Source: Polytrichum commune
Lineage: Eukaryota; Streptophyta; Polytrichopsida; Polytrichales; Polytrichaceae
Assembly (NCBI GenBank): GCA_950295325.1
Contig: OX485804.1
Location: forward strand, 44,380,429 to 44,444,428
Length of the DNA stretch: 64,000 nucleotides
Reading direction: 5' to 3'
Notes under the pieces: model-generated
Database searches by the model: none
Told to the model about the DNA's origin: nothing
The model's input: only the letters and a program-made list of their open reading frames with translations
In this document: piece by piece, positions 25,080 to 36,579 of the stretch
Layout: each line of letters starts with the position of its first letter
Position numbering within the stretch: the first letter of the stretch is position 1
Translations under genes and position numbers: made by a program

Positions 25080-26731
25080 CAGTCTAACCTTGATAATGTC
25101 ACCCTTGTTAATAGAACACCTTGATATTGTCACCTAAAAGTTTGAAACCGATTTTCATAGTGTAAAACTCCCTCGTTATTATCCCTATCACCCTTGGTAA
25201 TGTCACTATTTTGTTCCAAAATCCGTAGTGTAAATGTGATAATATCAAGTATGGATGGATTGTATGTGATGGTTGGATGGACAAATTGAAGAAATATGAT
25301 CCAGAGGACATCTTCAATTTTGATGAGACAGGTTTGTATTATAGAGCCTCTCCTTGCAAGACTTTGAATATTGGGAAGGCGAAAGGAAATAAGAAAAAGA
25401 AGGACCGTGTGACATTGGGGCTTTGCACTAACATCTCATGGAAGGAGCGATTGAAGCTTGTTTTCATTCACAAATCAGCGCGTCCCAGATGCTTTCCTCA
25501 AAATTTTGATCCAAATAGTACAGTACACTATTATTCTAACAATTCAGCCTGGATGAATGGTGGTGTTTTTACACATTGGGTGAAGAGTGAGAACCGAAAA
25601 ATGGCATTGAAAGACAGAAAGATTTGCATTATTATGGAAAATGCAGAATGCCATGATATTCATGGTGAGGTCAAGAAAGTTATAGATGGGTTTAATGCCT
25701 TTGTACTCTCCCATATCACTATCTTGTTCCTTCCACCAAATGTGACTTCAGTTGTTCAGCCTTTGAATCAAGGAGTGATTGCAGCATTCAAAATGTACTA
25801 TAAGCGCAAGCTTGTTAACTGGACTTTGCAACAAATTGATAACAATTCAAATGAAGATTTGGAGAAACTGAATGTTGATCTATTTCAAGCTATGCTATGG
25901 TGTGTGGCGGCATGGCATGAATTAGATGATCAAACCATTAGAAATTGTTGGAGAAAGTCCGCCATATTGCCTACAGAGTGGAATGCATATATCAACAATT
26001 TTGATGAACGTATGAAGTCCAAAATGGAGGAAGCAGCTTTGGAATTGGGCAATCTCATCGCCGCATTGAATTTGGGTTTGGATGTCGAAGGCAAGCCTGT
26101 AGAAAAGCTTTGTCCTTTGGAGTACATAAACATGGAAGGTGAAGATGATTTTGAGGTGGAATATTCTACTGAGGAGCTTGTGCAATTAGTGCAAGATGGC
26201 GAACATGTTCTTGATTCCATGGAAGTAGACCCATTGATTGTTGATAGCAGTGATGATGAGCCTAGAGTAGTGAAGCTAAGCGGTGCACAAAAATATGCTA
26301 AAGATGTTTTGAATTTTATGGCTAGCCAAGGTTCTCAGATTTTCAACACTCAGGAGTTGTTAGGGATGGAAAAAACCCATGACAAACTCATTAAAATTGG
26401 TGTTGCACATTTAACATCAACAAAACAATGTGACATTAGAAGCTTCTTTGTCTCTAGTGAGAGGTCTTTACCTGATCTCAATGACACATTATGATGTGCT
26501 CTTGTTGTTATTCACAATTTTGAATTAGATTTTACATTCAAAAACATTAAAGTCTCGTATTTGTTATTTTATTTTTTACATTGTAATTTCATTTTGATTT
26601 TCTACCCTTTTTTTTGATAATATCACATTATGCAGAAATCTTCAAAATGTGACATTATCAAATATGTCACACCTTGTTTATGTCACTCTTTTTGGTGAAA
26701 CGGATGGTGTGACATTATCAAGGTTAGACTG
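25080..26731 (+). mobile_element. pogo/Tigger-like transposon, 1652 bp
   Basis: The element has perfect 23-bp terminal inverted repeats: the left end begins CAGTCTAACCTTGATAATG and the right end is its exact complement. TA flanks both sides (25078-25079 and 26732-26733), the duplication expected of Tc1/mariner/pogo elements. The duplicated segment at about 10029-10040 gives the unoccupied site, with the same flanks and no element. Copies of the TGATAAT(G/A)TCA(C/A)-like word recur subterminally. The single gene inside is truncated at its 5' end and mutated at catalytic positions. Confidence 0.93.
25277..26494 (+). pseudogene. Tigger/jerky-like DDE transposase, N-terminally truncated, catalytic residues changed
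   Basis: The open frame of 405 codons starts directly at the DDE domain (MDKLKKYDPEDIFNFDETGL). The family's N-terminal CENP-B/HTH DNA-binding domains (usually ~150 residues) are missing, and only ~200 bp separate the inverted repeat from this point. The first catalytic Asp (NFDETGL) is present. The second, normally in an LLDNAPxH-type motif, is Glu (IIMENAECH). The third, normally in QPxDQG, is Asn (QPLNQGV). The C-terminal third is acidic. Such a protein should neither bind the ends normally nor catalyse strand transfer. The frame has no internal stop, so loss of function may be recent, or the domain may be retained for another role. It lies + strand inside the element at 25080-26731. Confidence 0.85.
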
Positions 26732-26941
26732 TACAATGAAGAGCTGTGAGGTCATCTCTCCTCATCCATGTCTATTAGTCAATGATTATGGGTCAAAATT
26801 CCCTCAACAAAAACACCACTTTTGTGAAGTAATATCTGATATTCATATCACATTATGCTCAACTCCTCCAACATCTGACAAGGGAGTCGTTTTATGGAGT
26901 TTTCATTTTCAGTACGACCAAAGAGAAGCTCGAGAACTAAA

Positions 26942-29900
26942 CTACTGAGCCATTATACTTCCAGCTTGGATTTGCCTTGCAGTAGCATATGCTGATTCAT
27001 GCGCTTCCTCGAAATGAGGGTTAGTGGAATTCGCCACCTCAACCATCCAGGCCTTGAGTTTCTCCCTCGACCCCAGCAAATCTTTCTGTGTCTCAGGATC
27101 GAAAAACTGCCCATTACACACATCCACATTGCATTAATATATATATAAAACACAAAAATAAATCACTTGAATAGACTGTTTCACAATATCCATGCCAAGA
27201 CACGAGGATCACCTTGCTCATTAGAGTAGAAGCGCTCATAACCGATCACTTATTTGGAGAAGTATAAGGCGGTGAAAGTTTTTCCCATGTAGGAAGATAG
27301 AAATCAAGAGGACTAAAAATTATTGCCATTTGTCATATCCAACTTGGCCAAGACCATGCCCTATCCAACATGGACATTAGCTCTTGGCCATCAAAGTGTT
27401 GAATCAGACAGCACTCTATGGTATATGGAATTGGTATCTTACCTTAAGCTGCTTTATCTGGCAGACCAAAACTATATCAGCCAAAGACACCTCCTCTCCA
27501 TTTTCCAGGAATTTTCCGGGTCCACGTAATAATACAGTCTCCACCAAATCCAAGGAATCCTTCAGATTTTTCTCGTACTTTGCTTCCAGCTTTTCATCCG
27601 ACTCCAACTGATGCAGTTGTGCAACCTCCGGAATCTTGGCCAACACTCGGAGTTGCAGAAGGTTACCTGAAATTCATTTCCAGCAGCCACCATTCCTTAG
27701 TTTTATGGTGTTCATAATAGAGTAGAATAGAATACACTTCCAGATCACACATCTACACTCGATTGAAATAGATGAAATCAAAATAGAATGATCAATCTAA
27801 GGATTCAGTTTGAACTTTGACGTTGTTAGGAATCCTGTGACGTTTGTGCATTACATACCCGCATTCGAAGTAATGTTCAATGGCATCCAATCCAAAACAC
27901 TGTCGATAACTGCCCGCCTCTTTGGATCTTGTGGGTACCTGAATTGTTGAGTCATCTCGTCAACAACAGTCTTACGGTACGCGGCCCAGTTGTGTGCACT
28001 TCCAACTCCAAAAAATAATTTCTAGCTCTTGGATTGGCTTGGCAAATTGTGTCCTCTAGTTAGCGATTGTAGAATTAAAATCACACAGACTGTCGTGCCA
28101 AGTTTCATAGTCGGAGTAGAAATGCAAAAGGTATAACAGTCCAAAGTGAAGACTGTGTTTCTATTTGAATGATCAAATAGGCGCTCGCAACTTATGGTAA
28201 CTAATGAACCAACAACGGTGTCTATATTGTCTAATCTCATAGTCTAATTTCATTGTAATTTTAATAAATTTCTTAACTATGAGTCATATAACACTCAAAT
28301 TGAGGCATCCATGAAGAAGAGTCACCAAATAAGGCCCATTATAGGACATTGAAATCAAGTGCTTCCTGAATTTAGCGTTTCGAAGGAGTGTTTTTGCTCA
28401 CCAATGGTCCGGTACATTCCGTGTTGTCGCCAAGTACCGCATAATAGTAACACTGCACCAAATATACCCATCATCAGTCAACTTTCATATTAATTAAACC
28501 TCAAGATACTGTTTCGGAAAATTTGTTTGAGGTCCTTGGCAGACTCGGGCCCCTTTCCATGTAAGAAATTAAGAGCTTGAAGAATGGAACCTTCTCACTG
28601 ACGTTAAAGGAGCCTCTAACTCACACTTGGTCACCCCAGTCCAATTTACATTTGAGCTATCAATTTGAGAGCTTGAACTCTCAACCGCGCTTACAACGCT
28701 TACATGGCGCGTTCATGGATCCCACACGGAACAACTACGACGAGCTGCAGTTATTTTCAAAAGCTGTCCGCCAAATTTCTAAGGTACCTAAGGGAGGTCA
28801 CCTACAAATATCAAGCTCTCATTCCAGCTCTCGTTTGAGTCCGCCACACCAGTAGGCTAATTTCAAACATTCTTCAGCTTGTTATGGAACTCTGCTTTGT
28901 TTAGTGCCATTTTCATTCCTCCCTTGATAGCTATCTCACTTTGGACATGGCCACTTTATACTTGCTCAAATCATTAACAGCTTTCAAGAGGATTGGTGAA
29001 CCTCTCCACAGTTGAATTAAAGCTTTCCAACTCCAAATATCGAACTCCCAAAAATTGTAAGTTCAGGCTCTCAACTCCATCAAAAAGTTTTAAGGATTCA
29101 TCACACACCTCTCACGAAGCTTGAATCCGTCGTCATCAATGCAGGGGATTCTTTGCATGGGGTTGATTTCTGTCATCACCAACATCTTTGTGTTATACTA
29201 TCAACAATTAAAAGTACCTAAACTGGAACTGAAACCAAAACCATATGCGGCTATGTCGGATTCTGAACCTGAAGTAACCAAATGTGAAGCCACGTTGTAC
29301 ATATGCAAGTTTCAATTCTACTCACTAACTTGCAAACTTCGCCTTATATTGCTATCAAGATTGAAAAGTACCGAAATAGCCACATGTGGCGGCTATGTCG
29401 GATTCTGAACCCAAAAGACCGAATTTGAAGAGCTAAACTCCTCAAACGTATCTATGCAAGCTGTGGTTCCACTCACTCACTTGCAAACTCGGGCGTTCTC
29501 GTCTCCCGTTTCACGGCGTCAATGTGGATATACTCATGCTCAATGCCATTTACCCTGCACTCCCAATCAATCAGCCCTCATAGTCCAACTCATAAAAGTC
29601 CACCAAAAAAATTAATTTCTCCCCCTTCGAGAGGGTTTCCGCCATTGTTGATCTGGTACATAGGTGAATGCATGGTATCAATAATCGACACCAATAACGG
29701 TATCAAAGAAGCTACCTGTGCGTATTAAAATAGTATCACCAGTCAAATATTGATATTTGGTGGTATATCACCATTGTTAAGGTCGACATTCTTTTGTATC
29801 TGGGCCACCAATCGTGCAAGCTCAACCCATCTTGTAATCCTTAATGACCAAACCCGAAATGGAAGCCGTATCCGAGTCTCATAGCATTCTTAAGCATCAC

Positions 29901-30398
29901 GTGTAAGGACGTTCTCTTTCTATTCTAGGTTCAACAATAAATTCTCAACAATCAAATCAAGTTCCTCGATTTCACACATGAATAGTCAAGTGGCATTAAC
30001 ATCTCATCGATCGATACCCACATTGTATAAATCTCGGACAAAGCCTTCAACTCCCATCTACTAAGATCGGTTCAACTAGATAAAGATTTTGCCAACAGAT
30101 AATCTCGGAAAGTGTAAACTCTCCAAGGTGTTTGTTAATCTGGAGTGAACCATGCACTACACCACTTAACCAAGAATCCTCTGCTTCAAACGAAACCCAC
30201 CTCCCACATTCGAAATTGCGAATTACAGATCGGTTCAATTTCTCTACCATCAAGTTTAGATGACATCACACTTTTGTTGTCAGGCGCACACCTGCAAAAT
30301 AAGGTGAGAGCTCTCGAAAATGGCGACTTGAGGTCGGCGTACAGCTTCAACTTTCCTCCTCCTCCTCCTCCTGCTGCTGCTGCTGCTGCTGCTTCCAT
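26942..30398 (-). CDS. Theta-class glutathione S-transferase, copy B
   Basis: Seven exons (30398-30292, 29554-29481, 29169-29109, 28452-28402, 27938-27859, 27666-27443, 27106-26942) give 762 nt, 253 residues plus TAG, with the same phases as copy A. Differences from A: a slightly longer Ala/Gly tract after the start Met, several substitutions (for example LKSPFSRAL for FNSPFARAV and DAVKRETRTPEF for DCVKREKRMPEF), and a C terminus four codons shorter. The predicted catalytic Ser, the cis-Pro region and the Glu-Ser glutathione-site pair are kept, so the enzyme should be functional. It has the same role as copy A: glutathione transfer or peroxidase activity in the cytosol. The pogo-like insertion lies ~200 bp beyond its stop codon and may alter the 3' UTR or polyadenylation. 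Confidence 0.88.
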
Positions 30399-30849
30399 CT
30401 CTTCCAAACTCTCCTGTTCAATCAGGCAAACCTCAATTTCAAGCTAATAATTCAATTCCTCCAATCTTTGATGAATCTCTACGACTGCTCAGATTGATTG
30501 TGCGCCGATTCTTGTGATGATCAATAGAAGGGATTATAAAGTGGAATGGAAATGGGTTGAGTGAGGCCAAAGCAAGAAGAAGAAGCGTGCAACTTCGCTT
30601 GTAATTTCGTTTCACTGGAATTTTTGTTGCAATTCCCACGTGCATAGTTGGAGGTGAAGATTTCAGCACTTTTATTCTAGTAGGCCAACATGACGGATGT
30701 CAGCTGATTGTTGAAGCTCTGAAACATCGCTGACGTGGTGGGCGATGACTTAATTACCATTACGTGGCAAGTTGAACATATTCATGACAATGCAGTCATG
30801 GCCATTTTATTCTTGAAGGAGAATCAAAATAAGTTGAGTTCTTCGCATT

Positions 30850-31000
30850 TGATAGTCACAACGCCTCGGACAACGATGAGCTTCACATGTGGTCCAAGAT
30901 CGTTGTTCGGGCATTTTCCTTAATCGTGAATGTGTATCCTGCTACGTCAAAACGGAAATATCCATTGTGTGAACAACAACAATACCCAATGTGGCTGTCA
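30850..31000 (+). repeat. Repeat pair flanking duplication copy B (right)
   Basis: This is the counterpart of the block at 24425-24560 and has the same orientation. A dispersed repeat at both edges could have served in unequal exchange. Confidence 0.55.
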
Positions 31001-33200
31001 AATTTGAGCATTTGTGCATGAGAACGTTGCAACGTGGGGTGACGTTGTTGAAGAGGATGACAACCGAATGGAAGTGAATGAAGTCCAACCATGTTTTTTC
31101 CACACTCGACCATCACCTGATGATGTCCCCCCTTCCTATAAACCACCCATTCTCCTTCTACATAGCGAGGGCACTTTCCAACATTAATTGTGGCATGCCC
31201 AAGTCCATTGCAAGGTAAACCGTTGCATTCACCACGAGGTTGAATAATGGACTTTGACTTGGAAGTTACCTTGGGACAACACATTGCATGGTAGGCTGCA
31301 GCAATACCCCACATGGACGGCTAGTTGACGGCCCCTGGGTTGACCATCCCCTAATATTGCTCTGACAAACTTTCATCATGTCACTAGAGATAGAGCAACC
31401 AAAAAGATGCCAAAGGGAGTTGCAAGCATGGAGGACAACATGGGCCACCACGGTTGCCCGTCAAGCTACGGGTGATATTTTGGATGCAACTGGATCTAGA
31501 CCAATGGTATCAATTGGGATACCACTTGTTGATACTCAATCCAATTGAATTGAGGGGCGTGGAAAACAATGGTCAAGAATCCGACTCTTGAACTAATTAA
31601 CAATAATGCAAGCACGGCTTGACATAGTTAGCTAAAAAATGACATATGTAGCTCAAATACACGCTTTTGGCCCAATCTAGGCCTCTCGGACGTTTGAGAC
31701 TTAACCTCACTCAGGTATGTGGATGTTAAATGGTTATTTTTTTCAATTGGACACATGTTTATCATTGGTGTGTGGACGGTTAGGTGATGATCAACAAATA
31801 AACACCATAAAGGCACACTCAAAAGAAATTGGACAACGTCTTCAAATTGAATTATTTACTCCACACTCAAAAATGAATGCAATTGCAAAGCCCTAGGTAT
31901 TCAATTAGGGAATCAACATACATGCACTTAGTTCCACTAACCGTAACTTAAGCAAGGGAAGTCCGATTTTCATGAACCTAAATTTTGCCCATGTTTCATT
32001 GTAGATTTGCTCTTGCAACACAAATCTTAACCCTACAAAATAGACAACATGAAAACACAAACCGAGTGACAACACCCACACACCTTACATCGACTTGTGG
32101 CCCATGATACTAAGTCCATAGTCAAATCGGTGAAATAGTTTTCGAGACCCTAATAGAATTATTTGTATACTCTCCCAAAGCGGGTCAAAACCATGGGTTT
32201 GATCCTTCTTTGAAAAAAAGTTTTTATTAAGAGCCAGTTACCTCATTGTACAATGTTGCCTACTTTGGGACCTCCTCTTTCCACCTCTCAAACATTGAGA
32301 GAATTTCAGGATCTAAAATAAAGGCATGTGCACGGGACTCGCTATCCTAAACCATGAAACAACCTATGCAATGGTAGCTTGACCCACCCATTCAAGCCAA
32401 AAAAACCCAATTTATGATAACCCAACACCACTCTTTGGGTACTATAATTTAAGCATTAAGAAAACTTGGATAACTTAGTGTTAATTCTCATAAACTCAAG
32501 GTTCATAACTAAACCCATGGTTTCATCCCTTTTACTTCACAAAAAACTCTAATGCATTCCCATTTTTTACACCTCGAACTCAAGTGAATCGCCCACCCGT
32601 CCCTCATGCTTTGATTGCGGGGAGGGATCAAATAATGGTGGCCAAGGTTGTTGGGGAGTCCCTATCACCTTCCCCATCTACATACCGAGTGGATAAGCTC
32701 AACAACATGTCAAAAGTCATCACATGAATTTACCCTCACTTACGACATGAAAGATCATGACAACTTTACAAGTGGCACACATAAGAACGGTAAATGTTGC
32801 ATTTAGTGTCACCAATTCTATTTGTCTTGCTCAACACCAATTGTAAACCGCCCCGTGGAGTGTCACCAACACTAAATTTAAACCTAACATTTTTGTGTTA
32901 TTTCCTTGTAAAAAGAAAGAAAGAAAGAGTGGGCACTATAGGTATATAAAGTTGTGAGTATTAGTGTAATTGATTAAGTGATTTTTTCATCCAAATTTCA
33001 ATCATTCGCGACAGTATTTCTTTACGCAAATGTTTAGGATGCAAAATGTACCAAATTGTTTTTCGAAGTTTGGATGACAATCGTTGTAAACTAAATCATT
33101 AGAAGTATCATTAGGAAAAGTTGCCACGGTAACATGGAATACCATGTGCTACTAAATATAATACTAAGTGAAGTTATGATACCAAGATTAGGACCAGTAT
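31001..33200. other. Intergenic, no gene seen
   Basis: No coding exon is recognisable on either strand. Short frames have no family signature. A (GAAA)n tract lies near 32915. Parts may be decayed retroelement sequence, but no LTR pair, primer-binding site or pol motif could be established. Confidence 0.45.
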
Positions 33201-33324
33201 TCAGGAATGCTACGATGTGAGCGGTGAGCGGTGAGCAGATCTCGTGAGCAGAAAATCAAAATTTAAAACTCCATTTAACGAAAGTTAGGACCCTTATGAC
33301 CGTGGATTTTGCACATATTTCAAG
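33201..33324 (+). repeat. MULE-terminus-like sequence, copy 1
   Basis: A ~124-bp block containing GTGAGCGGTGAGCGGTGAGC and a downstream TTATGACCGTGGATTTTG word is repeated almost exactly at 33690-33814 in the same orientation. The GAGC-rich words are those of the inverted repeats of the element at 36075-48081, in left-end orientation. It is therefore a candidate left end of the outer, older element. Confidence 0.6.
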
Positions 33325-33689
33325 TTTAATTTTGAAATTATGAGGCCCATATTTATGAAGTGCCCAATTTTTAGAACCAAAAAGTTTCTTAATTGTACCA
33401 ATGAGGCCCTATGACCGTGGGAAAATTCAGTATGGTTGAGAAGATGGTGGACTAAATTCTCTTTGGAGTATGACGACCACCAAGTGTAGTGTGATTTGAG
33501 AACAACAAAAAGATGCATTCAATGAGATGATTGGAATATTGAAAACCACACCACACTTTATAAATCCAAATACCAATCAATCAAACCAAAAATCAATCAA
33601 CAATGAGGTTGTCACTACTAGATTCCCTACTTCCAAAGATACTCCCCTCATGGCCGCCATCATCTGAAGTGGAATCTAAGCTATGGCAC

Positions 33690-33814
33690 TCAGGAATGCT
33701 ACGATGTGAGCGGTGAGCGGTGAGCAGATCTCGTGAGCAGAAAATCAAAATTTAAAACTCCACTTTAAAGAAAGTTATGACCCTTATGACCGTGGATTTT
33801 GCACATATTTCAAG
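33690..33814 (+). repeat. MULE-terminus-like sequence, copy 2
   Basis: This is a direct repeat of 33201-33324, differing by a few bases. The ~365 bp between the two holds another CCTATGACCGTGG word near 33410. Tandem duplication of a terminus, or two abutting solo ends, would explain it. Confidence 0.6.
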
Positions 33815-33901
33815 AATATTTCCCAATTTTATTGACAAAAAGAACCTATATCCGTGGTGGAGGAACCTATACTGTATTTGCTTCCACCTTCTGTTGCAAG
33901 G

Positions 33902-34235
33902 TTTGTAGGTTGGGAATGGGTCTCGGATGGTTACATGTTGTCATTTGAGGTGGACTAAGTCCCACTTGGAGAAGGCCTCGGATCCGAGGCCTCATGGCTG
34001 TGGTATCATTTCAAATTGGATATAAGGTTTAATTTGTAGGTTGGGAATGGGTCTCGGATGGTTACAGGTTGTCATTTGAGGTGGACTAAGTCCCACTTGG
34101 AGAAGGCCTAGGATCCGAGGCCTCATGGCTTGAGCCCCTAAATTCTGATTGTGTTTTAAAGTTGGTGGTTTTTTGGTGGGTCTTGGCATTACAAGTGGAG
34201 GGGCTACTTTGCAGAAGGCCTCGGATCCGAGGTAT
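33902..34235 (+). repeat. 131-bp tandem repeat with 20-bp palindromes
   Basis: Two units start at 33902 and 34033 (TTTGTAGGTTGGGAATGGG). Each contains a palindrome centred on GGATCC. The first (33973-33992) is a perfect 20-bp palindrome, AGGCCTCGGATCCGAGGCCT, and the second has one changed base. A third near-perfect copy lies at 34216-34234 without the rest of the unit. Confidence 0.8.
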
Positions 34236-34731
34236 GTTGGCCTTGGGGTTTGCTGTTTGATTTGAGGTCAAGTTTATGGTTTCAGGTTGAATGAAGGCAT
34301 GCCATGTTTGGGTTTCATGTTTAGCTACATTCAACCTGACTCCATAAATGTGACCTTAAATCAATGGTCTCAATTTGGGTCTCGACATGCCCAATGGCTT
34401 AGATTTCATGTTCGGTCTCGGCATGGCCACTTTGGACAAGGCCTAGGGGTTTTATGTTTGACTTGAATTCAAGTTTATGATTACCGGTTCAAAGTGGGCA
34501 TGCCATGTTTGGGTTTCATGCTTAGCTACATTCAAACTGACACCATACATTTGACATCAAATCATTGGTTTCTGGTTTAGTGTCGTTGGTGCACACTTTA
34601 GCGAACTTGTAGACCATTGTGTAATATAGGTGTGCACCTCATATCATTGTTGAACATACTCATGCAGAGATATTAGTAAAGACACTTGAATGCCAAGTTT
34701 CAAACAATGGTAGTCAATACAATGAAAAAAC
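34236..34731. other. Non-coding, dispersed repeats
   Basis: Two related blocks around 34250-34330 and 34450-34530 share GGCATGCCATGTTTGGGTTTCATG-like text (a near repeat ~200 bp apart). The segment 34590-34715 matches 8860-8960. No gene was seen. Confidence 0.5.
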
Positions 34732-35420
34732 TCAGCTCCCATCCGAGGAGTCTTCACGATCAGACTCTAGAGCTTCATTATCACAGAATTCAATACATCT
34801 ACCTGGATAAGATTTAGGAATAACAGTACGATAAAATCCACTAGCTAGTTCAATTGCAGTGTCATTTGCGTAGGAAGGAAGATCCCAAGTTTTTGGAGGA
34901 CTTGGATAAAACGTAGGGTCACAAAAGAAAGGGCGGTGACTAGGATAGCTCATTGGTCCATATCTGCAGTTTCCAAAAGCACCATGGTTAGGGCTCCATA
35001 TTAGATACAACAACGCTCAAAAGTAAAACAAATGTATGATAAAATGTTCAACAAACTCACTTACTGAATCGAGACCTCTTCACGATTATGGGGACCACAA
35101 GTACATCGCCCTCGGGGTCCTCACTAATTGCCGTTGCTCCAGAAGTGACCTCTGGAGCAACACTCGAACGAATGAAGGGTTTAAGTACGGCATGGAAAAT
35201 GGCCTCATCAGCCTCCAATGCCACAATGTGACGCTTGACGTTGCGGCACGCATGGATGGGAGATCCTACAATAAAAAGAATGACAATAAAATTAGTGTGA
35301 TTTCTCTGGAACTAACAACAAACAGTTAAAGATGTCATATGGAAGATTGAATTAACATACCCGTAGCAGCAGTGCAGTCTAAAACAACATCCCCAGGGGA
35401 GGTATATCTTGCTATGCGTG
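34732..35420 (-). pseudogene. C-terminal relic of a ParB-methyltransferase gene
   Basis: On the minus strand, about 35420-35361 encodes RYTSPGDVVLDCTAATG, an AdoMet-binding motif I. It ends at a GTATGT donor. The exon 35265-35065 continues with ACRNVKRHIVALEADEAIF, the segment that ends in the acidic ribose-binding residue. The frame 34963-34732 encodes a tail with DLPSYAND, matching the LPSYAEN tail of the gene at 41446-47884. Motif I here is nearer to the canonical D-x-x-x-G-x-G type than in the younger gene. Everything upstream (ParB-like part, motif IV) is missing. At ~35400 it is joined, out of frame, to a transposase fragment. Confidence 0.7.
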
Positions 35421-36074
35421 GCTTGAGGCGTACGCTCAACGTGCTCCTCGAGAAGTGCATTGATACGCTTTCGGCTGTCTCTGCAGTCTCCAACCTTCAC
35501 TGGATGTTGATGAGTTCCGATATGAATGCAGGCTCTTTGGGAGGACTCCTTCCCGTGGATGTAGAATATTTTCGCCTCGCATAGTGCAATGCATTTGGGA
35601 GGCTCTTTGCAGATCCTGCACACAAGAGTACATCCGGATGGCACAATGCCAGAGAGAGGGAAAGGCTCTTTAGTGAAACCATCAAATTCCGTGTCATTGA
35701 CCTTAGAGGTACGATGGGCGCATTGAAGGTAATCACAATTTGGGTTTTGGCATTGGAGATGGCCAACACAGGTAGAGGAACGAAATGAAAGGCCAACGTC
35801 GTTTGTAATGTTGGTGGTTTGAGTCTTCGTCCAAACATGGCCATCATATTGCTTGTCCATGCCGTCCATAGACTTGGCCCTGGTTTGAGATGATGAGACT
35901 TCTGCTGCAGGGAGGACAAATAACTGGGTACCATCGAAACAAGGGGGAAGGTGATTAACCTCTTGGATTTTGAGTTTATCGTAATCTATTTTCTTGAGGA
36001 CGCTCTTACTACCGGGCATAGAACCAAGACGACGAAGACATTGAACTATAGGTTGAGGAGGTTTAGACATAGAC
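35400..36074 (-). pseudogene. Older MULE transposase, zinc-finger fragment (3' of the insertion)
   Basis: The minus-strand frame aligns with the start of the catalytic part of the intact transposase: SMDGMDK, a Cys-rich RSSTCVGHLQCQNPNCDY-type stretch and a terminal H-x-H (GTHQHP), a WRKY-GCM1-like zinc finger. Homology stops abruptly near HSKI, where methyltransferase sequence begins. The 5' part of the same gene lies 12 kb away at 48091-48614, and the two read in one frame across the 9-bp target duplication. The DDE and SWIM domains are absent. Confidence 0.75.
36066..36074. other. 9-bp target-site duplication (left)
   Basis: GACATAGAC directly precedes the left end of the 12-kb element and recurs at 48082-48090 directly after its right end. 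Nine bases is the standard duplication length of Mutator-like elements. Confidence 0.88.
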
Positions 36075-36153
36075 GGAGGGAAGCTATCTTATGAGCGATG
36101 AGCAGTGAGCGGTGAGCGGTGAGCAGTAACACATGAGCAATGAGCAGTAACAT
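36075..36153 (+). repeat. Left terminal inverted repeat of the 12-kb MULE
   Basis: The first ~22 bases match the right end with one indel and two changes. Then follow degenerate 9-11 bp repeats of TGAGC(G/A)(G/A)TGAGC, two of them spaced by AGTAACA(C/T)A. Confidence 0.85.
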
Positions 36154-36289
36154 ATGAGCAATGATTCCAAACTTAGTAAAGACACACGGGTTTAGGGTAC
36201 ACAACCAAAATTTTGACAAATTAATTGCATATTTTCAATTGTAAATTGCCAATATTTTAAATGAAGCACAAGTGAAAGGGCCCTATTTC

Positions 36290-36530
36290 CATGGATCATT
36301 TAAAACACTTTCAATTCATTGTTGATTTTTATTATAATAATCCAAACCAATACATGTCATTTATTGACATCCTTATACATGTAGTTACAACCAACACTTG
36401 CACAACTACTCACATTCCACAACACCAGCAAGTTCAAGTAGGTGCATAACCTCATTATACGTACATGTAGGTGCCATAATTGTGAGCCACTCAAACTGCT
36501 CACGGGTTGAATTAAGGCCCATAATCTACA
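36290..36530 (-). repeat. Partial duplicate of transposase 3' end
   Basis: This block is similar to 36845-37040, which covers the last codons of the transposase and its 3' flank (shared words CCAGCAAGTTCAAGTAG, ACATGTCAT and TACATGTAGGTGC/TATGTAGGTGC). It is diverged and no longer open, so it is a tandem duplicate of the gene end inside the element. Confidence 0.7.
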
Positions 36531-36579
36531 AATGAAAGGAAATTAGATATTAGAAATAGTCAATATGTAGGTAACTACT

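Larger units (their letters stand above)
24770..30815. repeat. Segmental duplication, copy B (with GSTT gene)
   Basis: This is the direct-orientation counterpart of 9715-14705. It is longer because of the pogo-like insertion at 25080-26731 and shorter in intron 1 of the GST gene. The exon lengths of the GST gene match copy A except for the first (+3) and last (-12). Confidence 0.9.

Noticed and set aside
31440-31560. LTR retrotransposon primer-binding site (TGGTATCAATTGGGATACC)
   Set aside because: It only loosely resembles the initiator-tRNA site. No LTR pair, gag or pol sequence was found nearby.
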